DNA from: Seminavis robusta
Lineage: Eukaryota; Bacillariophyta; Bacillariophyceae; Naviculales; Naviculaceae
Reading direction: 5' to 3'
Length of the DNA: 64,000 bases
NCBI GenBank assembly: GCA_903772945.1
Contig: CAICTM010000229.1
Span: 1 to 64,000 of the forward strand
The notes below the pieces were generated by a model that made no database searches, was not told the DNA's origin, and saw only the letters and a list, made by a program, of their open reading frames with translations. Position 1 is the first letter of the stretch. Each line of letters opens with the position of its first letter. The position numbers were made by a program, and so were the translations under genes. Positions 12,401 through 22,944 of this stretch are shown in pieces.

Positions 12401-14584
12401 CTTCCGGCACAAACTCAGAATCTGTACCGCAGGAAGAACATTTGACGCTAGCTTTGGCAGTCTGTGCTTTGGAAGCTGCAATAGCTGCTAAGACACCCGA
12501 AGTGCCTTGGTTTCTAGGTTGGTCCGGATCAAAAGGTTCAACAGATTCATCATCAGACAGGGGGTCTGCTCTGCCAGGTGTTTGATCCGTCCTGTGGCTT
12601 CCCTTACAGGAAGCCTTGTGTATCCTCCAGTGCCACTGTTGGCAGTCCGGCGAGCAATACTTCACATTGTCACAGTCACAGCTCAACATGCCTTCCGGTA
12701 CATACTCAGAATCCATACAACATGCAGAACATTTGACATGAGATTTCATAACACTGGCACGTTCATCCACAACTTCACTTTGAACTGTAGTCTCGTCCAA
12801 CTCTGGGTGAAGTCCGACACAGGCATCCTTGTGTCCACCATTGCTCCAATCCCATTCTAGGCATTCCTCAGAGCAGTAATGAACTTTCGAACAGGAGGGA
12901 CAAGCTTTCATTGCATCTTCAACAAAAGCTTCTTCCATGCCACATGCCTGGCACACAAGTTCTTCTACCTCTTCCAACCCACTTGACTCACTCTGGACTG
13001 ATGAAGCAGATGCCTTGGATACACTAAGATCAGTTTCAATAGATTCATTCTTGGACCCACTGAGATCAGATGCAAGGGATGCATTTTTGGAGGCACCAAG
13101 AACAGACGAAGAGTTTGTTCGAGAAGAGTATTGGCTTTTGGAGCTCTGTGTCTTCAGTCTTCGTAGGGCTGCCAGTGAAGTGCCTTGGTTGGTCTGTTGT
13201 TGGTTGGGATCAAAAGCTTCAATTGATTCATCATCAGAAAGGGGTTCTTCTCTGCCAGGTGCTTGATCCATCTTGTGACTTCCCTTGCAAGTACTCTTGT
13301 GCAATCTCCAGTGCCACTGTTGACAGTCTGGCGAGCAATACCTCACATTGTTGCAGTCACAGCTCAGCATGCCTTCAGGAACAAACTCAGAGTCCATGCT
13401 ACAGGCAGAACATTTGACACTGGCTTTGGCAGTCTGTGCTTTGGAAGCTGCAATAGCTGCCAGGACACCTGGAGTGCCTTGCTTGCCAGGTTGTTGGTTG
13501 GGATCAAATGGTTCAACAGATTCATCATCAGACAGGGGTACTTCTCTGCCAAGTGCTTGGTCCATCTTGTCAATCTTGTGACTTCCCCTGCAAGCACTCT
13601 TGTGTATCCTCCAGTGCCACTGCTGGCAGTCTGGGGAGCAATACGTCACATTGTCACAGTCACAGCTCAGCATACCTTCGGGAACAAACTCAGATTCCAT
13701 GCTGCAGGCAGAACATCTGACCTGAGCTTTTGAATTACTGCTCCTTTCATCCACAACTTCACTTGGAACTGAAGTTTCGTCCAACTCTGGGTGAAGTCCT
13801 ACACAGATATCCTTGTGTCCACCATTGCTCCAATCCCATTCCAGGCAATCGTCAGAGCAGTAGTGAACTTTCGAGCAGGAGGGACAAGCTTTCATGGCAT
13901 CTTCAACAAACGCCTCTTCCATTCCACATGTCTGACACACCAGTTCTTCTGCTTCATCACTCTCACTTGACTCACTTTGTACTGATGAAGCAGTAGTTTT
14001 AGAACCACTGTAATCCGACACAACTGAAGCACTCTTGGAGCCACTAAGATCAGACACCACCGAAGCATTCTTGGACGAGCCAAGAACAGACGAAGAGCTT
14101 GTTGCAGAAGAATGGTGATTCTTGGAATTCTGAGCTCTCAATCTCCGGAGGGCTGCCAAAGCTCCACCCTGCAACTGATTTTGCTCTTCGAGATCAAATG
14201 GTTCAATTGAATCCTCATCACCCAAATCATCACTTTTGTGGAATCTTTGATCCAGCCTATGACTCCCCCTGCAAGAATTCTTGTGTATCCTCCAGTGCCA
14301 CTGCTGACAATCAGGAGAACAGTACTTCACATTGTGACAGTCACAGTCCAACATGCCTTCAGGAACAAACTCAGCATCCATGTTGCATGCCTGGCACTTG
14401 AGTGGAGTGCTCTTGGCAGCCTCCGCCCTGGATTTTTTCAGAGCTTCCATCACTCCACCCTTCTGGGCAGGCAGTTCATTGGGATCAAAGGCATCAATCG
14501 ACTCTTGGTCAGAATCATGCCTGGCTTGTTCTTCTTCCACAATAGATGCTCTGGCTCCACGATTCCCCTTCCCACAATAAAAAA
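9424..14584 (-). CDS. LRR gene 2, 3' part: MYND fingers, TM helix and LRR domain
   Basis: Minus-strand coding with exons (high to low) 14584-10004, 9920-9849, 9764-9693 and 9617-9424; introns are GT-AG, phase 1. Exons 2 and 3 are each exactly 72 nt, one LRR. From the N-side: seven complete MYND-type fingers (C-x2-C-x13-C-x-C or C-x2-C, then YCS-x2-C, W-W, H-x3-C), spaced by acidic Ser/Asp 'DDESVEPFDPN' linkers and Ala-rich stretches. A TM helix is encoded at about 11,140-11,215 ('LVLITAAFCIMLGFLI'), then a Pro/Thr-rich linker. Then come the LRR cap with 'FALATFYYSTGGDAW', about ten LRRs, and a Cys-rich C-terminus ending at 9,424. MYND fingers bind short Pro-rich peptides in known proteins. 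Here I infer a cytosolic MYND array joined through the membrane to an LRR ectodomain. It continues upstream into the segments at 14,646-16,900 and 22,945-25,510. Confidence 0.85.
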
Positions 14585-14645
14585 ATGCCCCCCCCCCCCA
14601 CCCTTTTTTTGCCCAAAAATGGGGGGCCCCCCCCCCCCCCCACCC
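14585..14645. other. Homopolymer-scrambled tract inside a MYND unit
   Basis: This short tract is almost only runs of C, T, A and G (two C-runs of 13 or more). It stands where the parallel units nearby (for example 14,925-14,965) have ordinary coding sequence for the 'GGHAKACEG' part. It breaks the reading frame between the flanking segments. The pattern looks like a sequencing or consensus failure rather than biology. Confidence 0.75.
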
Positions 14646-16900
14646 TGTCCAGTGCCACAGCCTGCAGTCCGGGGAGCAGTAATGTCCTTCTTGCATTTCT
14701 GGCAAGGGAGCATCCCATCAGGAACAAACTCAGCATCCATGTTGCATGCCTGGCACTTGAGTGGAGTGCTCTTGCAGCCTCCGCCCTGGATCTCTTCAGA
14801 GCTTCCATCACTCCACCCTTCTGGGCAGGCAGTTCATTGGGATCAAATGCTTGAATGGACTCATCCATACCGGGGACATGCCTGTCTTGCTCCTCTTCCA
14901 CAACAGATGCTCTGGCTCCACGATTCCCCTCACATGCCTTTGCATGGCCACCCTGTTTCCAGTGCCACAGCCTGCAGTCCGGGGAGCAGTAATGCGCCTT
15001 CTTGCATTTCTGGCAAGGGATCATCCCATCAGGAACAAAATCAGCATCCATGTTGCATGCCTGGCACTTGAGTGGAGTGTTCTTGGCAGCCTCTGTTCTG
15101 GATCTTTTAAGAGCTTCCATCACACCACCCTGCTGAACTGGTTGTGCTGTTTTGGCCTTGCAAATGTGTTTGTGGCCACCATCGTCCCAATCCCACTCCA
15201 TACAGTCCTCTGAGCAATAGTTCGCCTCATGACATTTAGTGCAAGATATCATCCCAGCAGAAACATAGGCAGCATCCATGTCGCATGCCTGGCATTTGAG
15301 TTTAAAGTCGTCAATTGACTCTTGGTCAGAATCCTGCCTGGCTTGTTTCTCGTCCACAATGGATTCTCTTGCTGCATTGTTCCCCTCACAGGCCTTTGCG
15401 TGGCCACCCTGTTTCCAGTGCCACTGCTGACAATCAGGGGAGCAGTAGTGGACATTCTTGCATTTCTGGCAAGTGATCATTCGGTCAGGAACAAACTCAG
15501 AGTTGATGTTGCATGAATGGCAATTGAGAGGGGTGCTCTTGTGGGGCTCTGCCCCAGATCTTTTCTCCAGCCCTGCATCTTCTTCTTGAAATGCTTCATT
15601 TGGCATGTTGTTTTTGTCAATGAAAGCTTTCTTCTGAAGTTCTGCTATTTCACGCTCAGTTTTGGGGTTGCAATTGTGTTCATGGCCTCCATCATCCCAA
15701 TCCCACTCCATACAGTCCAGTGAGCAATATATCACCTCATGACATTTGTTGCAAGGTTTCATCCCACCAGGAACATAGTCTCGGTCCAATCCACAAGCAT
15801 TGCACTTTCTGATTTCTTCAGTGTTGGATATTTTGGATTGTGATAGGTCCCCTGACAAGTTCTGTTCATTGGTTGTTTCTCCTGGTGTTGATGTGTTGTC
15901 GTTGTTGTCTTCAAAAGCAGCGATGGAGAGATTGTCGTCGCCATCCAGTGAGGCTGCCGCTTTGGATAGCTGCTGCTCTGCTTCTGCTCTTTCTGCGTGG
16001 GACAAGCCACGACACTGATGAACATGGCCGCCCCTCGACCAATCCCAATCCAAGCAATCATTTGAGCAGTAGGCAACAAGATGGCAGTGTATGCATGTTT
16101 TCATGCCATCTGACACATATGCTTCATTCATACCACATGCTTTGCATCTAACAGTATCATCAAGTCCTGTAGCTGTGTTGACTGCAGCTTGTTGGGTGGC
16201 AGACTCCACATTTGAAGCTCGTGTTTCGTCTTCCTCAAAAGCGTCAATGGACATGTCATCTACTTGATCATCATGTACAATGTCCATTGGAATTGGTCCA
16301 GTTTTTGCATTGTCACAATTCCTACCATGATCTCCATGTTTCCAATCCCATTCCATACAATCAGATGAACAGTAGAAAACCTTGTTGCACCTGGAACATG
16401 GCGTCATCCCTTCAGGAATGAACTCAGCATCCATGTTACAAGCTTTGCAGTTTCTGGCAATCACATGAGCAGTGGACGTAGTTTCAGGTGAGTGGGACTT
16501 CAATTTAGCAGCTTTCAAGCGAGCGAGGAGACTTCCTGGCTGCTGTGATGGCTCATTTTGGGCTTCTGAGAATGGTTCAATTGACATATCTGAATCAGAC
16601 CCAGTCGAAGCCTTATCTATTTCCATGTCATTGTTGTCATCATTGTTGGCTTCATTTCCTTGATTGCCTTTACAGTCTCTTAAGTGCCCACCATCCTTCC
16701 AGTGCCATTGAAGACATTCAAATGAACAATAAGGAACTTGGAAACAACGTGGGCATTTCTTGATGCCCTCTGGCACAAACTCCGCATCAATACCACAAGC
16801 CGCGCACATCAATGGTTCTCTACTTTTTTCAGGTGGCTGTGGCTGTGGCTGTGAGTTGAGCTGTTTCTGTGCTGCAACAGATGCTTTCGCTGCAGCGACT
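14646..16900 (-). CDS. LRR gene 2, middle part: MYND finger array
   Basis: Minus-strand coding with seven full MYND fingers, and an eighth unit whose frame is shifted. Typical units read 'CQACNMDADFVPDGMIPC' followed by 'YCSPDC' and 'GGHAKAC'. Linkers are acidic and Ser-rich. Near 14,772 one G is missing relative to the sister units, so the frame shifts in the last unit before the scrambled tract. The same one-base deletion is present in the inverted copy near 20,943, so it is not independent noise. The upstream end carries about 115 bp identical to the edge of the 5' segment (Q/P repeat and 'EKSREPLMCAAC'). At 16,900/16,901 the sequence switches abruptly to the inverted copy. The inverted copy itself shows that the 5' segment reads directly into this one. 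Confidence 0.75.
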
Positions 16901-18932
16901 CAAACCCACCCCACAAAAAACCTACTGGAGGAGAATTTCATCCCGAACAGCAACAACCCATGGAATGGCGCAGTGTCAATGGAAAGATGACACTGGTGCC
17001 CAAGAATGCCCTCGGCAACCTCCTCCTCCTCCTGCTGCTGTTCCATATCGAGGGAGATTGCCACCCGCCAATCGAGGAGGAGGCGAGGACGGTGCCATAC
17101 AACGACACTCTTCGGGGAGTGGGAGACTCCACCGGTATAGTGAACCACCTCCTCTGGTACCGCCGCCACCAGCATCACCACCCAAACAGCCAAAGCCGCA
17201 AGCACCACCACCACAGTACGAGATTGTAGAGGAGGAGATTATTGAAGAGGTGATTGTTGTGGAAGAAGAAATCATTGAAGAGTAATAGTAAATAGCGACG
17301 GCGAATCCATCGGAAACTCGAGTGAATTCCAGAGTGACCAACCCGCACCGGGGTCTTCCACCAATGGTACTGGCAACGCCCCACATGACGAACAAATGCA
17401 CGTGTCGCTATGGCTACACGAACAAGATTCCATCGTATCAACCTTGGACGATGATATGAATTGGGAAATGGACGGCAGCGGGCAGCAACAGCCACGACCG
17501 GAACAAGACGAACCACCACCTCTGGTGCATCCGAATCAAATACAACAACAACAACACAACAACAACCACAACATTCGGAACCAAACCCCGCCGAACAGGG
17601 ACACCATTCCTCGGGGCGAAACATGTCGAATTCCATGCTGGGAGATGATTTTGACGCGGAAAGTGAGGAAGACGCCGACGTCTTTTTCGTCCCGCAAAAG
17701 TCACCAGCAGCACCCAACAGGCACCTTCCATTATTGCCGAAGCGGATGCGTCCGCGGGAGGTGCGGCACCCTACCGGCACTCGCAGCAACTCCATGCGCA
17801 CGTGCAGCAGCAGGAACAACCACAAAACATGAACGAGTCCTTTCCAGCGCCCCAGAAACGAGGATTGTTTGGTCGATTTTTCGCTCGAAACAACAACGCT
17901 GATCCACCGCAACCGCAGCAGCAACAAGAACAGCAACAACAACAACAAGCGGTCCACCGCCAGCACCGCACCATCCCACCACCACCACCCCGCCAGCGCC
18001 ACCCCCAGAAGCACCAGCTACTAAGAGCAACTTTTTTGGATGGGGATCCCGAGCAACTCCCACGAACGATACGACAGATCCACCACCGCATGCGGCACCT
18101 GTCTCACCACCCGCTCCGGCACCCGCGCCAAGGCCACCGTCACCACCACCGAGGGAGCCTTCGCCCCCGCCGATGGAGCCGCCATCACCACCACCGCCAG
18201 AGACAAAACGCCAACCACCACAAGATCGACCGCCCCCGCAGCGACGGAACCGGCCATCTGGGACTGGCGGACGAAAGGGGAAATTGCTGCCTACCAACGA
18301 TTTGCTAGGGCCGTCCACATTTGATCAACGGCCTCCATCGAGTGGTCGGACCGACAATCCCTTCAAAATGTCGCTCGCACGATCGTATCAACGGTCGCTA
18401 CGCCATCGTGAAATGATGTCGCAATCAGAAAGACTAGCTGCCACAAGGGCCGACGAAGAATACGAACAACAACAACGACAACAAGAAGCCATAAGAAGAA
18501 GAAGAACAAACAACCTACCCAAAATATCTTTACAGGTCAATGCAACGCGTGCGAAATGAATGCCGATTTTGTTTCGGAAGGGCTCAAACCATGTCCTTAC
18601 TGCCATGAAGTTCATTACTGCACGGATGATTGTTTGCAATGGGATTGGGAAAGCGGGGGACACGCTCAATCATGCAGGGGTGCTGAGTTAGCGGGGGATA
18701 CACGGTTCAACCCAGCCACAGGGGCCGGTCAAAATAGTGACAGTGACGGTAATATGTCCATTGAAGCATTTGAGGAAGGACAAGAGGAGGTGGCACTCCC
18801 AGGTACCTTCATGGATCGAGTCGCTGCAGCGAAAGCATCTGTTGCAGCACAGAAACAGCTCAACTCACAGCCACAGCCACCTGAAAAAAGTAGAGAACCA
18901 TTGATGTGCGCGGCTTGTGTATTGATGCGGTG
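16901..18932 (+). pseudogene. Inverted copy of the 5' segment of LRR gene 2
   Basis: The + strand here is the reverse complement of about 24,986 down to 22,965. It carries the same Pro/Gln-rich coding and the MYND finger with 'CNACEMNADFVSEG', but its frame is broken repeatedly by short indels, and there are scattered substitutions against the minus-strand copy. It begins abruptly at 16,901, and at its right end reads straight into the finger array ('EKSREPLMCAAC..'), which gives the natural order of the two segments. It is either an assembly fold-back or a real inverted duplication. I would not count it as a functional gene. Confidence 0.8.
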
Positions 18933-21900
18933 AGTTGTTTTGTAGCCAAGAGGGGCATCAAGAAATGCCCACGTTGTTTCCAAGTTCCTTATTGTTCATT
19001 TGAATGTCTTCAATGGCACTGGAAGGATGGTGGGCACTTAAGAGACTGTAAAGGCAATCAAGGAATGAAGCCAACAATGATGACAACAATGACATGGAAA
19101 TAGATAAGGCTTCGACTGGGTCTGATTCAGATATGTCAATTGAACCATTCTCAGAAGCCCAAAATGAGCCATCACAGCAGCCAGGAAGTCTCCTCGCTCG
19201 CTTGAAAGCTGCTAAATTGAAGTCCCACTCACCTGAAACTACGTCCACTGCTCATGTGATTGCCAGAAACTGCAAAGCTTGTAACATGGATGCTGAGTTC
19301 ATTCCTGAAGGGATGACGCCATGTTCCAGGTGCAACAAGGTTTTCTACTGTTCATCTGATTGTATGGAATGGGATTGGAAACATGGAGATCATGGTAGGA
19401 ATTGTGACAATGCAAAAACTGGACCAATTCCAATGGACATTGTACATGATGATCAAGTAGATGACATGTCCATTGACGCTTTTGAGGAAGACGAAACACG
19501 AGCTTCAAATGTGGAGTCTGCCACCCAACAAGCTGCAGTCAACACAGCTACAGGACTTGATGATACTGTTAGATGCAAAGCATGTGGTATGAATGAAGCA
19601 TATGTGTCAGATGGCATGAAAACATGCATACACTGCCATCTTGTTGCCTACTGCTCAAATGATTGCTTGGATTGGGATTGGTCGAGGGGCGGCCATGTTC
19701 ATCAGTGTCGTGGCTTGTCCCACGCAGAAAGAGCAGAAGCAGAGCAGCAGCTATCCAAAGCGGCAGCCTCACTGGATGGCGACGACAATCTCTCCATCGC
19801 TGCTTTTGAAGACAACAACGACAACACATCAACACCAGGAGAAACAACCAATGAACAGAACTTGTCAGGGGACCTATCACAATCCAAAATATCCAACACT
19901 GAAGAAATCAGAAAGTGCAATGCTTGTGGATTGGACCGAGACTATGTTCCTGGTGGGATGAAACCTTGCAACAAATGTCATGAGGTGATATATTGCTCAC
20001 TGGACTGTATGGAGTGGGATTGGGATGATGGAGGCCATGAACACAATTGCAACCCCAAAACTGAGCGTGAAATAGCAGAACTTCAGAAGAAAGCTTTCAT
20101 TGACAAAAACAACATGCCAAATGAAGCATTTCAAGAAGAAGATGCAGGGCTGGAGAAAAGATCTGGGGCAGAGCCCCACAAGAGCACCCCTCTCAATTGC
20201 CATTCATGCAACATCAACTCTGAGTTTGTTCCTGACCGAATGATCACTTGCCAGAAATGCAAGAATGTCCACTACTGCTCCCCTGATTGTCAGCAGTGGC
20301 ACTGGAAACAGGGTGGCCACGCAAAGGCCTGTGAGGGGAACAATGCAGCAAGAGAATCCATTGTGGACGAGAAACAAGCCAGGCAGGATTCTGACCAAGA
20401 GTCAATTGACGACTTTAAACTCAATGCCAGGCATGCGACATGGATGCTGCCTATGTTTCTGCTGGGATGATATCTTGCACTAAATGTCATGAGGCGAACT
20501 ATTGCTCAGAGGACTGTATGGAGTGGGATTGGGACGATGGTGGCCACAAACACATTTGCAAGGCCAAAACAGCACAACCAGTTCAGCAGGGTGGTGTGAT
20601 GGAAGCTCTTAAAAGATCCAGAACAGAGGCTGCCAAGAACACTCCACTCAAGTGCCAGGCATGCAACATGGATGCTGATTTTGTTCCTGATGGGATGATC
20701 CCTTGCCAGAAATGCAAGAAGGCGCATTACTGCTCCCCGGACTGCAGGCTGTGGCACTGGAAACAGGGTGGCCATGCAAAGGCATGTGAGGGGAATCGTG
20801 GAGCCAGAGCATCTGTTGTGGAAGAGGAGCAAGACAGGCATGTCCCAGGTATGGATGAGTCCATTCAAGCATTTGATCCCAATGAACTGCCTGCCCAGAA
20901 GGGTGGAGTGATGGAAGCTCTGAAGAGATCCAGGGCGGAGGCTGCAAGAGCACTCCACTCAAGTGCCAGGCATGCAACATGGATGCTGAGTTTGTTCCTG
21001 ATGGGATGTCCTTGCCAGAAATGCAAGAAGGCACATTACTGCTCCCCGGATGCAGGCTGTGGCACTGGAAACAGGGTGGCCATGCAAAGGCATGTGAGGG
21101 GAATCGTGGAGCCAGAGCATCTATTGGGAAGAGGAACAAGCCAGCATGACTCGGACCAAGAGTCAATTATGCCTTTGATCCCAATGAACAGCCTGCCCAG
21201 AAGGGTGGAGTGATGGAGCTCTGAAAAGATCCAGGGCGGAGGCTGCCAAGAGCACTCCACTCAAGTGCCAGCATGCAACATGGATGCTGATTTGTTCCTG
21301 ATGGGATGCTCCCTTGCCAGAAATGCAAGAAGGCACATTACTGCTCCCCGGACTGCAGGCTGTGGCACTGGAAACAGGGTGGCCATGCAAAGGCATGTGA
21401 GGGGAATCGTGGAGCCAGAGCATCTTTGTGGAAGAGGAACAAGCAGGCATGTACTCGGACCAAGAGTCATTAATGCCTTTGATCCCAATGAAAAGCCTGC
21501 CCAGAAGGGTGGAGTGATGGAAGCTCTGAAAGATCCAGGGCGGAGGCTGCCAAGAGCACTCCACTCAAGTGCCAGGCATGCAACATGGATTCTGAGTTTG
21601 TTCTGATGGGATGTCCCTTGCCAGAAATGAAGAAGGCACATTACTGCTCCCGACTGCAGGCTGTGGCACTGGAAACAGGGTGGCCATGCAAAGGCATGTG
21701 AGGGAATCGTGGAGCCAGAGCATCTATTGGAAGAGGAACAAGCCAGGCATGACTCGGACCAAGAGTCAATTGATGCCTTTGATCCCAATGAACAGCCTGC
21801 CAGAAGGGTGGAGTGATGGAAGCTCTGAAGAGATCCAGGGCGGAGGCTGCCAAGAGCACTCCACTCAAGTGCCAGGCATGCAACATGGATGCTGAGTTTG

Positions 21901-22932
21901 TTCCTGATGGGATGCTCCCTTGCCAGAAATGCAAGAAGGCACATTACTGCTCCCCGGACTGCAGGCTGTGGCACTGGAAACAGGGTGGCCATGCAAAGGC
22001 ATGTGAGGGGAATCGTGGAGCCAGAGCATCTATTGTGGAAGAGGAACAAGCCAGGCATGACTCGGACCAAGAGTCAATTGATGCCTTTGATCCCAATGAA
22101 CAGCCTGCCAGAAGGGTGGAGTGATGGAAGCTCTGAAAAGATCCAGGGCGGAGGCTGCCAAGAGCACTCCACTCAAGTGCCAGGCATGCAACATGGATGC
22201 TGAGTTTGTTCCTGATGGGATGCTCCCTTGCCAGAAATGCAAGAAGGCACATTACTGCTCCCTGATTGTAAGCAGTGGCACTGGAAACAGGGTGGCCATG
22301 CAAAGGCATGTGAGGGGAATCGTGGAGCAAGAGCATCTGTTGTGGAAGAGGAGCAAGACAGGCATGTCCCAGGTATGGATGAGTCCATTCAAGCATTTGA
22401 TCCAATGAACTGCCTGCCCAGAAGGGTGGAGTGATGGAAGCTCTGAAAAGATCCAGGGCGGAGGCTGCCAAGAGCACTCCACTCAAGTGCCAGGCATGCA
22501 ACATGGATGCTGAGTTTGTTCCTGATGGGATGCTCCCTTGCCAGAAATGCAAGAAGGCACATTACTGCTCCCCGGACTGCAGGCTGTGGCACTGGAAACA
22601 GGGTGGCCATGCAAAGGCATGTGAGGGGAATCGTGGAGCCAGAGCATCTTTGTGGAAGAGGAACAAGCCAGGCATGACTCGGACCAAGAGTCATTGATGC
22701 CTTTGATCCCAATGAACAGCCTGCCCAGAAGGGTGGAGTGATGGAAGCTCTGAAAAGATCCAGGGCGGAGGCTGCCAAGAGCACTCCACTCAAGTGCCAG
22801 GCATGCAACATGGATGCTGAGTTTGTTCCTGATGGGATGATCCCTTGCCAGAAATGCAAGAAGGCGCATTACTGCTCCCCTGATTGTAAGCAGTGGCACT
22901 GGAAACAGGGTGGCCATGCAAAGGCATGTGAG
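18933..22932 (+). pseudogene. Inverted, expanded copy of the MYND array of LRR gene 2
   Basis: From 19,094 to about 20,430 this is nearly base-for-base the reverse complement of 16,640-15,300. It differs mainly by one-base losses in short homopolymers (for example AAA to AA near 19,065 and 20,424). It continues into additional MYND units that are not present in the 14.6-16.9 kb copy. The frame is broken many times, as expected of uncorrected long-read sequence. It ends at 22,932 in mid-finger, followed by about 12 bp of filler before the minus-strand 5' segment resumes at 22,945. Confidence 0.8.
20900..22932 (+). repeat. Tandem array of about 305-bp MYND-coding units
   Basis: The phrase 'GGAGTGATGG' followed by 'GCTCTGAA' recurs near 20,907, 21,210, 21,514, 21,812, 22,120, 22,430 and 22,737, giving a 298-310 bp period. 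Each unit encodes one finger of about 102 residues ('MEALKRSRAEAAKSTPLKC' to 'DSDQESIDAFDPN'). Units are nearly identical, differing by one-base indels and a few variants such as DCRLWHW/DCKQWHW and HDSDQES/HVPGMDES. Copy number in the genome cannot be judged from this assembly. Confidence 0.85.
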
Positions 22933-22944
22933 ATCTCTCTCTTA

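Noticed and set aside
17175-18014. 279-codon minus-strand frame in the inverted copy
   Set aside because: Antisense mirror of the Pro/Gln-rich region of LRR gene 2, low complexity, no domain.
21261-22070. Minus-strand frames in the tandem MYND array
   Set aside because: Opposite strand of repeated finger units; repeats create long open frames without meaning.
20900-22932. CRISPR-like or satellite array
   Set aside because: The 305-bp units are protein-coding MYND modules, not spacer-repeat structure or non-coding satellite.
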